Source of the DNA: JARIHD01 sp035758825
GTDB lineage: Bacteria > Patescibacteriota > Saccharimonadia > Saccharimonadales > UBA4665
Reading direction: 5' to 3'
Length of the DNA: 8,759 nt
NCBI GenBank assembly: GCA_035758825.1
Contig: DASTWA010000012.1
Location: forward strand, 1 to 8,759
Under the pieces are notes generated by a model. It ran no database searches. It worked only from the letters and a program-made list of their open reading frames with translations, and was not told where the DNA came from. This document shows, piece by piece, positions 1 to 5,649 of this stretch; positions within the stretch are counted from its first letter, which is position 1; each line of letters starts with the position of its first letter. The translations under genes and the position numbers were made by a program.

Positions 1-801
1 CCAATGTTTGCCGCCGGCTATGACGCCACTCGCCCGTTCGCCTTCAAGAACAATGTTAGTAACTGATGTTCGTGTTTTGTATGTTACACCGTACTTTTTA
101 CCTATGCTAATAAGGGCCTCAACAAGTTTGTAGATGCCGCCCTTGGGGTAAAACACCCCTTGCGTAAAGTCGGCATGCGTCAACATGCAGTACGCGGCCG
201 GCAGCTCGTACGGACTACTGCCCAAAAAGACCGCCGGATACTCGAACAGTTTTTGGAGCCGCGGATCCTTAAAGTAGCGCTTTACATGACTATGCAGGCT
301 GGAAAATATATGGAGCCTTACGGCGCTGCCGGCTGCAGCCCTGGCTAGCTCGAGAACCGAGTCGTAATTGCGGTAAGCCAGCCGTCGCATGGTCGCATCG
401 TATGCGTACCCGGAGTGTTTCAGGTAAGCCTCAAGCCGTTCGCCTGCCCCTGGCGCCCATTGTTCAAAGGTGCGTTTGTTCGTTCTTTGATCTGTCGAAA
501 TGTCAATGGATTGGTCTGCCGACCCAAAGTAAACGCGGTAACTGGGGCTGAGTCGCACCAGCTCCAGATGGCTATGCAGATTCTCGCCGATGCTCTCGAA
601 GAACCGTTCAAACACATCCGGCATAAGCAGCCAACTGGGACCGGTATCAAAGGTATAGCCTTTGGCTTTGAGCTGCCCGGCCCGCCCGCCGAGCTGGTCA
701 TTTTTTTCTAGTACCGTGACCCGGTAACCGGCCTTACCCAGTACGCAGGCCGCCGCCAGGCCGCCGATCCCACTTCCAATAATGATGACAGATTTGGACA
801 T
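1..801 (-). CDS. crtI: Phytoene desaturase / CrtI-type FAD oxidoreductase, N-terminal 267 residues (partial)
   Basis: The frame is open from an ATG at 801 to the left edge, giving 267 residues of a family usually about 490-510 long, so roughly the N-terminal half is present. Seen: a Rossmann FAD-binding motif GSGIGGLAAA at residues 9-18, the FAD-ribose acidic residue E32 in VTVLEK, the family GGRA at 38-41, GYTFDTGPSWL at 48-58, and GVFYPKGGIYKLVEAL further on. These are hallmarks of carotenoid desaturases (CrtI/CrtN), which introduce double bonds into phytoene or diapophytoene at the membrane. The substrate and number of desaturation steps cannot be read from this half. There is no Shine-Dalgarno before the ATG. 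The gene begins 6 nt after the stop of the small zinc-ribbon gene, so translation is probably coupled. A related carotenoid isomerase or ketolase of the same fold is possible but less likely. Confidence 0.88.
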   Translation of the reverse strand, partial: MSKSVIIIGSGIGGLAAACVLGKAGYRVTVLEKNDQLGGRAGQLKAKGYTFDTGPSWLLMPDVFERFFESIGENLHSHLELVRLSPSYRVYFGSADQSIDISTDQRTNKRTFEQWAPGAGERLEAYLKHSGYAYDATMRRLAYRNYDSVLELARAAAGSAVRLHIFSSLHSHVKRYFKDPRLQKLFEYPAVFLGSSPYELPAAYCMLTHADFTQGVFYPKGGIYKLVEALISIGKKYGVTYKTRTSVTNIVLEGERASGVIAGGKHW

Positions 802-807
802 TTCTGG

Positions 808-981
808 TTATTTTCGTTGCGACGTAAGGTGCCAACCGGAGCACACAGGACATTTATAGACGCGAGTGGGCCGGTTGAGCGCATGGGTCGGATTTATTTT
901 TTTGAGTGCCGCCTGTGCGCCGGCATCGCTGGAATAGCGCACCTTGCGTTTGCACATCTCTTTTTCGCGGATATTTGCCAT
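808..981 (-). CDS. Small zinc-ribbon-like protein, 57 aa
   Basis: A short reading frame starts at ATG 981-979 and ends with TAA at 810-808. The start is supported by GGAGG at 990-986, 4 nt upstream. The product is basic, with a C-terminal YKCPVCSGWHLTS segment: C44 and C47 plus H52, and a further C10 near the N-terminus. The CxxC-x-x-WH-hydrophobic-T/S pattern is one I associate with small single-knuckle proteins of phages and actinobacteria, probably zinc-binding with a possible nucleic-acid role; that function is inference. It is the first gene of a leftward operon with the carotenoid desaturase. A functional link to carotenoid synthesis is not evident, so the pairing may be merely transcriptional. 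Confidence 0.75.
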   Translation of the reverse strand: MANIREKEMCKRKVRYSSDAGAQAALKKINPTHALNRPTRVYKCPVCSGWHLTSQRK

Positions 982-985
982 GTAT

Positions 986-990
986 CCTCC
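986..990 (-). promoter_or_regulatory. Shine-Dalgarno of the zinc-ribbon gene
   Basis: GGAGG on the minus strand lies 4 nt upstream of the ATG at 981. It fixes the start of a gene too short to be called by length alone, and contrasts with the divergent gene, which has no such site. Confidence 0.7.
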
Positions 991-1010
991 ATTTTACAGT
1001 ATGTATGAGA

Positions 1011-1039
1011 TTGAAATAGCATAAGAAATATTATATAAT
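1011..1039 (+). promoter_or_regulatory. Consensus promoter for a near-leaderless mRNA (TTGAAA-N17-TATAAT)
   Basis: TTGAAA at 1011-1016 and TATAAT at 1034-1039 are separated by exactly 17 nt, an almost perfect sigma70-type promoter. The start codon of the next gene is at 1049, so transcription should begin within about 3 nt of the ATG. No Shine-Dalgarno is present, consistent with leaderless initiation. It probably drives the 201-aa gene and the dihydrouridine synthase. Confidence 0.75.
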
Positions 1040-1040
1040 A
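1029..1040. promoter_or_regulatory. 12-bp palindromic AT box shared by divergent promoters
   Basis: TATTATATAATA at 1029-1040 is its own reverse complement, so a TATAAT hexamer is available on both strands (plus 1034-1039, minus 1035-1030). The minus-strand -10 would start a transcript near 1023 with a leader of about 40 nt carrying the GGAGG of the zinc-ribbon gene. No good minus-strand -35 is visible at the expected place. The two promoters overlap, so the divergent operons may compete for polymerase. Confidence 0.5.
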
Positions 1041-1048
1041 CCTGGATT

Positions 1049-1654
1049 ATGACGCAGTCACTAGAATATGCATTATTTGACCTGGATTCTGGCGGCCGGA
1101 TGGTTTTGCCTGCGGATTTGCAGCATTCCGATCCAGAAGCCATTGAAGCCCTGGCCGACGATTGGACGGCCAAGCTCAGCCCCATGGACCGGGCTTACTT
1201 TGCTGTCGTTCCGGACTCTGTTTCGGTGACCGACCGGGCAGGACACTTGATGCACTCACTAAAAGCAATCAGCGAGGCCAATAGCCGTAACGGTTTTGTG
1301 CACGCTACGGGCAGTGCGCAGTACCGTCCCGCAATTGAGGAGCGGTATGGCCCGCACACCGATGGTATGGCCGAAGGTGCAGGATACAATGCGCTGACCG
1401 GGGAACGCCGGGCCCGGTATGAGTTTTTTGCCGCATCCGGCCTGGGCCGGCTCGCGCTTACCAACCGATTGCCAGTGGCCGCCGAAGACGCCGAAACGGC
1501 TGATCCCGAAGATTTGGTTTACCAGTCGTTCAACCGTTTGTGGCGGGAATTCCATGCCAAGTATGGCGGTACCGGCCATCAGGTAAGAGCGCGGCGGAAC
1601 GCGTACAGAAAACTGCTTGCCGAGCAGGTACAATATACCAGCGAAGGTAGTTAA
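1049..1654 (+). CDS. Uncharacterised protein, 201 aa, coupled to dus
   Basis: I do not recognise the family. The product is soluble, with no signal peptide or membrane segment, and contains no cysteine. It is acidic in the N-terminal third and basic at the C-terminus (segment HQVRARRNAYRKLLAEQ). The centre has a glycine/histidine/tyrosine-rich stretch (RYGPHTDGMAEGAGYNALTGERR, about residues 95-117) that could be a loop or binding site. The start at 1049 is chosen because a consensus promoter ends 9 nt before it; there is no ribosome binding site. The stop TAA shares its last base with the ATG of the dihydrouridine synthase, so the two should be co-translated. A role near tRNA modification is suggested by context only. 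Confidence 0.8.
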   Translation: MTQSLEYALFDLDSGGRMVLPADLQHSDPEAIEALADDWTAKLSPMDRAYFAVVPDSVSVTDRAGHLMHSLKAISEANSRNGFVHATGSAQYRPAIEERYGPHTDGMAEGAGYNALTGERRARYEFFAASGLGRLALTNRLPVAAEDAETADPEDLVYQSFNRLWREFHAKYGGTGHQVRARRNAYRKLLAEQVQYTSEGS

Positions 1655-2652
1655 TGCATTTTTTGGATTCATTACCAAAGCCTTTCTTTGTATTGGCCCC
1701 GATGGATGACGTCACCGACACGGTGTTCCGCCAGACCATACAGCAGACCGCACCGCCGGATCTGTTTTTTACTGAGTTTGTGAACGTTGACGGGCTTATG
1801 AGTCCTGGCCGGGACAAGCTGCTAAAAAAACTTCGTTTTGTAAAAAGCGAGACGGCGTTAGTCGCCCAACTTTGGGGCGTTGACCCACAGAACTTTAGGG
1901 CGGTTGCCGACCAGATTGCCAGCGGAAGCCTGGCCCATGAGATAGGCTTGCCGGAGGGTTACAATTTTGTGGCCGTGGATCTCAATATGGGCTGTCCCGC
2001 CAAGAGCGAAGTGCAAAACGGCGCCTGCAGCGCATTAATTAAGACCGAGAACCGCCAGCTGGCCAATGATATCATCGAGGCCACCCGGGAAGGCTTGGCT
2101 GGAAGACTTCCTCTGAGCGTCAAAACCAGATTGGGATTTAACCAGGTTGATATGTCGTGGTTCGCATTCTTGCTTGGCAAGAAGCTTAACATGTTAACTG
2201 TCCATGGCCGGACCAGAAAAGAGATGAGCAAAGTGCCTGCCCGTTGGGATATCGTGGGCGAGGTCAGCCAGATGCGCAGTAAACTTGCACCCGAGACGGT
2301 ATTGGTCGGGAACGGCGACGTCGAGAACCGGTCCCACGGCTTGCGGCTCGCCGGACAGTATAACCTTGACGGCATTATGATCGGCCGTGGCATCTTCCAC
2401 GACCCGTATGCTTTTGCGCCGCAAAGTCCCTGGGAATCTGTGCCCCGGAATGAACGCATCGCTATGTACCGAAGGCAGGTAGCTCTATTTGATAAGACTT
2501 GGGAGCAGGGAGAGCGTAACATCAAGACACTTAACAAGTTCTGTAAGGTATATATCAATGGTTTTGACGGCGCCAAAGAGCTGCGCGAGCAGCTCATGGA
2601 CGCCCAAAGCGCCGCTGAACTTATGGATTTGCTGGACAAATCCATAAACTAG
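1654..2652 (+). CDS. dus: tRNA-dihydrouridine synthase (Dus family), 332 aa
   Basis: An FMN-dependent TIM-barrel enzyme that reduces specific uridines in the tRNA D-loop (or variable region) to dihydrouridine using NADPH. Seen: the N-terminal APMDDVTDTVFR (residues 15-26), VAQLWGVDPQNF (70-81), the active-site segment VDLNMGCPAKSEVQNGACSAL with the likely catalytic proton donor C114, then VKTRLG, LTVHGRTR and the phosphate-binding VGNGDVENR and DGIMIGRGIFHDP. The order and length are typical of the family. The C-terminal segment is the usual helical tRNA-binding domain. Whether it corresponds to DusA, DusB or DusC specificity cannot be decided. The start overlaps the preceding stop (TAATG) with no Shine-Dalgarno of its own, indicating coupled translation. 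Confidence 0.93.
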   Translation: MHFLDSLPKPFFVLAPMDDVTDTVFRQTIQQTAPPDLFFTEFVNVDGLMSPGRDKLLKKLRFVKSETALVAQLWGVDPQNFRAVADQIASGSLAHEIGLPEGYNFVAVDLNMGCPAKSEVQNGACSALIKTENRQLANDIIEATREGLAGRLPLSVKTRLGFNQVDMSWFAFLLGKKLNMLTVHGRTRKEMSKVPARWDIVGEVSQMRSKLAPETVLVGNGDVENRSHGLRLAGQYNLDGIMIGRGIFHDPYAFAPQSPWESVPRNERIAMYRRQVALFDKTWEQGERNIKTLNKFCKVYINGFDGAKELREQLMDAQSAAELMDLLDKSIN

Positions 2653-2672
2653 TACCGAACCATCTCCGAACG

Positions 2673-2690
2673 TGAGGTATAATGACCTCA
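2673..2690. promoter_or_regulatory. -10 box inside an inverted repeat at the ABC-exporter start
   Basis: A perfect TATAAT at 2678-2683 lies 6 nt before the ATG at 2690, so a transcript from it would be leaderless. It sits in a 6-bp inverted repeat, TGAGGT (2673-2678) and ACCTCA (2685-2690), separated by 6 nt. No clear -35 is seen. The repeat could be an operator that blocks initiation, for example for a local repressor. Alternatively GAGGT could serve as a ribosome binding site for a four-codon ORF at 2682-2693 whose TGA overlaps the exporter ATG. Confidence 0.45.
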
Positions 2691-3598
2691 TGATTAAAGC
2701 CGAGAACCTTGTTAAGCGTTACCGCAAGAAAACTGCGGTCGATGATATATCCTTCGAAGTAGAAACCGGTAAGGTAACTGGATTTTTAGGCCCCAACGGT
2801 GCCGGTAAGTCTACGACCATGCGCCTCATGTTAGGCCTGGACAACGGTGGCGGCCGCACCACCTTTGACGGCAAACGGTTGCATGAGTATGACCGGCCGT
2901 CCCATGTGGCTGGCATCCTCCTCGAGGCCAAGGCCTTTCACCCTACCCGGGGTGCACGTAGCCACTTGAGAGTACTTGCCGCCGCCGGCGGTATCCCGGA
3001 TAGCCGCGTCGATGAAGTCCTGGATATTGTCGGGCTCAAAGAAGTCGCCAAAAAGAAACCCGGAAAGTTTAGCCTGGGCATGAGCCAGCGGCTCGGTATT
3101 GCCGCGGCAATTTTGGGCAAGCCAAAGTACCTGCTGCTGGATGAGCCGGCTAACGGTTTGGACCCAGAGGGCATTGCTTGGCTGCGCAGCTTTTTAAAGG
3201 ATTACGCCGACCAAGGCAATGCCGTATTTGTATCGAGCCACCTGCTGAGCGAGATGTCGCTCATGGCCGACAACGTCGTAGTGATCGGCAAGGGCAAACT
3301 GATAGCAAATACTTCCATGGAGGAGCTTATTACCCAAAACTCCACCTCAACAGTATTTGTGCGTGTTAACCGCGTGCCCGCCCTCAAGAAACTCTTAAAC
3401 ACAGAACAAATTGAATTTGCAGAAGAAAAAGACGGGTTGCGGATAAGCGGCGTCAAGACAGACCGGATTGGTATGCTGGCGCATGGCGCAGGCCTGGTCG
3501 TGCTTGAGCTCGCTACCCATACCGCATCGCTCGAGGAGGCCTTCTTGCAGGTAACGGCCGGTGCCGAAGAGTATCACACCAAGAAGGAGACAAAATAA
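2690..3598 (+). CDS. ABC transporter ATP-binding protein, BcrA/CcmA-type exporter, 302 aa
   Basis: The nucleotide-binding subunit of an ABC-2-type exporter. Seen, numbered from ATG 2690: Walker A GPNGAGKST (34-42), a glutamate in place of the usual Q-loop glutamine in GILLEAKAFHP (76-85), the signature SLGMSQR (128-134) replacing LSGGQ, Walker B YLLLDEP (147-153), the D-loop NGLD (155-158) and switch histidine H184 in SSH. The GILLEA and LGMSQR variants are typical of the drug/bacteriocin-type branch found beside small 6-TM permeases. The C-terminal 80 residues form the usual accessory domain. The ATG is preferred to the upstream in-frame GTG (2672) because homologues start M-I-x-A/V and the TATAAT lies just before it. 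The stop overlaps the permease start. The exported substrate is unknown. Confidence 0.9.
   Translation: MIKAENLVKRYRKKTAVDDISFEVETGKVTGFLGPNGAGKSTTMRLMLGLDNGGGRTTFDGKRLHEYDRPSHVAGILLEAKAFHPTRGARSHLRVLAAAGGIPDSRVDEVLDIVGLKEVAKKKPGKFSLGMSQRLGIAAAILGKPKYLLLDEPANGLDPEGIAWLRSFLKDYADQGNAVFVSSHLLSEMSLMADNVVVIGKGKLIANTSMEELITQNSTSTVFVRVNRVPALKKLLNTEQIEFAEEKDGLRISGVKTDRIGMLAHGAGLVVLELATHTASLEEAFLQVTAGAEEYHTKKETK
3584..3589 (+). promoter_or_regulatory. Shine-Dalgarno of the permease gene
   Basis: AAGGAG lies 8 nt before the ATG at 3598, inside the end of the ATPase gene. It shows that the permease can recruit ribosomes itself in addition to TAATG coupling. Confidence 0.7.
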
Positions 3599-4332
3599 TG
3601 TTGGCGACTATCAAGGCTGAGGCCCGTAAGCTCTTAACTGTCCGGTCGACGTATTTTATCGTGGCCTTCGCCCTCTTGTTGGCTGGTTTCGTGGCCTTTT
3701 ATGCCATTGGCTATAAGAGCGGGTCGGTCATTCCCGAAAACGGCATACAGCGTGCCGTGTTCGATGTAATATCGGTTGTACCGATTTTCTTGGCAATAAT
3801 CGCGATTTTGCTCATTACACATGAGTACCGCTATAACACAATCTCTTATACGCTTACCTCAAGCAATAGCCGGATGAAGGTTCTTCTTGCGAAACTGCTC
3901 GTCGTGTCCGTCTTTACCATAGCCGCAACATTGGTCTTTGTGGCCTGGATTGCCGCCGTAACGTTGCTCGGTGTCCATATGGCAGGGCATAGATTATTGC
4001 CACAAAACTTTGACTACCTTGAAGTGCTCTGGAAATCGGTGCTCTTCATGGTTACGGGATCGCTGGCTGGCCTGGTGATTGGCTTCCTGTCGCGCAGCGT
4101 AGTGTTCGCGATCGTGGCCTACTTCTTGATCCCGACTACCGTGGAGCCCATCCTCAATAGCTTGCTCAAAGTTAACGCAAACTATTTGCCATTCATGGCC
4201 CAAAGCCAGATCCTTATAGACGATATGCCCAAAGCATTTTCGCCGCTGGCTTCTGCAGGTGTGTTTACTGCATATCTTGCCGGCGCCTGGATTGTGGCCG
4301 CCATTCTCTTTGTGCGCAAAGACGCCAACTAG
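3598..4332 (+). CDS. ABC-2 family transporter permease, 244 aa, six membrane segments
   Basis: The membrane partner of the preceding ATPase. Hydrophobic segments are visible at about residues 18-38, 55-74, 97-125, 143-167, 168-185 and 217-238, the six-helix layout of ABC-2 permeases, with positive residues (KAEARKLLTVRS) before the first. The cytoplasmic coupling region HEYRYNTISYTLTSS (75-89) resembles the E-x-x-x-x-T motif by which these permeases contact the ATPase. Together the two genes make one half-transporter that should dimerise into an exporter; antibiotic, peptide or lipid efflux is possible. The start is fixed by AAGGAG and the 1-nt overlap with the ATPase stop. Confidence 0.88.
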   Translation: MLATIKAEARKLLTVRSTYFIVAFALLLAGFVAFYAIGYKSGSVIPENGIQRAVFDVISVVPIFLAIIAILLITHEYRYNTISYTLTSSNSRMKVLLAKLLVVSVFTIAATLVFVAWIAAVTLLGVHMAGHRLLPQNFDYLEVLWKSVLFMVTGSLAGLVIGFLSRSVVFAIVAYFLIPTTVEPILNSLLKVNANYLPFMAQSQILIDDMPKAFSPLASAGVFTAYLAGAWIVAAILFVRKDAN

Positions 4333-4339
4333 CACAGTT

Positions 4340-4361
4340 TGTTACACTGGTACTAAAGGAG
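4340..4361 (+). promoter_or_regulatory. Possible extended -10 promoter and ribosome binding site before the nuclease gene
   Basis: TGTTACACT at 4340-4348 reads as an extended -10 (TG-N-TACACT, four of six bases matching TATAAT), without a recognisable -35. It is followed by AAAGGAG at 4355-4361, 7 nt before the ATG at 4369. The ribosome binding site is convincing. The promoter is weak evidence, and the nuclease-helicase pair could instead be read through from the exporter operon. Confidence 0.4.
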
Positions 4362-4368
4362 CTTTGCT

Positions 4369-5649
4369 ATGGAGCTGATCGTAGACCTACATGTCCATTC
4401 GCACTATTCGCGTGCCACAAGCAAAGACTGTACCATCGAAGGCTTGTACCGGTGGGGCAAAATTAAGGGTATTAATATCATCGGTACCGGTGATTTTACT
4501 CATCCCGGTTGGCTTGCCGAAATCCAAGAAAAGTTGGAGCCGACCGAAGGCGGACTGTACCAGTTAAAAGACGATATTGCCAGGATTATTGATGCCAGTC
4601 TGCCGCAGTCGGTCCGCAATAACCTGATCCGTTTTATACCGACCGTCGAGATTGCCACCATTTACAGCAAGGGTGGCAAAGTCCGCAAGTTGCACCAGCT
4701 GGTAGTAATGCCTGGGTTTACGGGCGTAAGCGAGCTCAATGCCCGCCTGGATAAGATCGGCAACCTCAAGGCTGACGGCCGGCCTATCTTGGGGTTGGAC
4801 TCCAAGGAACTTTTGCGCCATGCCCTCGAATCGGACCCTGAAGCGTTGTATATTCCTGCCCATATTTGGACACCATGGTTTGGGATGTTTGGGTCCAAGT
4901 CCGGCTTTGACTCAATCCAAGAGGCCTTCGAAGAGTTAGCCCCCGAAATCAGGGCTATCGAGACCGGTCTGTCTTCTGACCCGGCCATGAACCGCGGGGT
5001 GAGCAACTTGGACGGTGTAACCATCACCTCGCACTCCGATGCGCACTCCCCTCAAAAACTTGGGCGCGAAGCCACCATAATCGAAGCTAAGCCTACTTAC
5101 GACGACATTATCGAAGCAATCAAGAGCAATGACAAACGAGTTCGCGGCACCATCGAATTTTTCCCAGAGGAAGGCAAGTACCATTCAGATGGCCATCGCG
5201 CCTGCGGCATCCGGTTTGACCCGGGCCAGACCAGGGAACATGGAGGTATCTGCCCCGCATGCCACAAACCGCTGGTGGTCGGAGTGCAGTACCGGGTGGG
5301 TGAGCTGACCGATACGGCGGACGCCATCCATCCTAAACAAGTTGAGTATATCGTGCCTCTGCCCGAGGTGTTGGCCGAGCTGCATGGAGTAAAATCCGTA
5401 ACCAGTAAGGCCGTTATTTCGGAGTACATGAATATTATCGCCAAATTGGGCAGTGAATTTGATGTCTTGCGCAAAATTAAACTAGACGCCGTCAAGGACC
5501 ATTCGGCGCTGATTGGTATGGCCATCGAGCGTATCAGGAGCGGCCAAGTACACAAAGAGCCTGGCTATGACGGCGTATTCGGTACGATACGGGTGTTCAA
5601 GAACGCCCAAGACCGCGCGGCAATGACCTTACAGATATCATTGCTATGA
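4369..5649 (+). CDS. Endonuclease Q-like PHP-domain DNA repair nuclease, 426 aa
   Basis: Endonuclease Q nicks DNA 5' of deaminated bases (uracil, hypoxanthine, xanthine) and some abasic sites. Seen: the PHP metal-site motifs DLHVHSHYSRATSKD (H8, H10; residues 6-20), GTGDFTHPGW (39-48), the glutamate of TVEIA (E94), H109, H165 in PAHIWTPW, E198 and SHSDAH (D224, H226). After the barrel comes a zinc-finger-like H276-x2-C279...C295-x2-C298, as in the EndoQ family (TIGR00375), and a C-terminal helical region with repeated K/R. Length and order fit archaeal and Bacillus EndoQ. The -SRATSKD- signature separates it from polymerase-type PHP phosphatases. Start: AAAGGAG at 7 nt. The stop TGA overlaps the helicase ATG (ATGA). 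Archaeal and some bacterial members are annotated as helicase-related because of such linkage. Enzyme activity is inferred by family. Confidence 0.87.
   Translation: MELIVDLHVHSHYSRATSKDCTIEGLYRWGKIKGINIIGTGDFTHPGWLAEIQEKLEPTEGGLYQLKDDIARIIDASLPQSVRNNLIRFIPTVEIATIYSKGGKVRKLHQLVVMPGFTGVSELNARLDKIGNLKADGRPILGLDSKELLRHALESDPEALYIPAHIWTPWFGMFGSKSGFDSIQEAFEELAPEIRAIETGLSSDPAMNRGVSNLDGVTITSHSDAHSPQKLGREATIIEAKPTYDDIIEAIKSNDKRVRGTIEFFPEEGKYHSDGHRACGIRFDPGQTREHGGICPACHKPLVVGVQYRVGELTDTADAIHPKQVEYIVPLPEVLAELHGVKSVTSKAVISEYMNIIAKLGSEFDVLRKIKLDAVKDHSALIGMAIERIRSGQVHKEPGYDGVFGTIRVFKNAQDRAAMTLQISLL

Noticed and set aside
1959..2645. 228-codon minus-strand ORF
   Set aside because: Antisense shadow of the dihydrouridine synthase, whose motifs are unambiguous.
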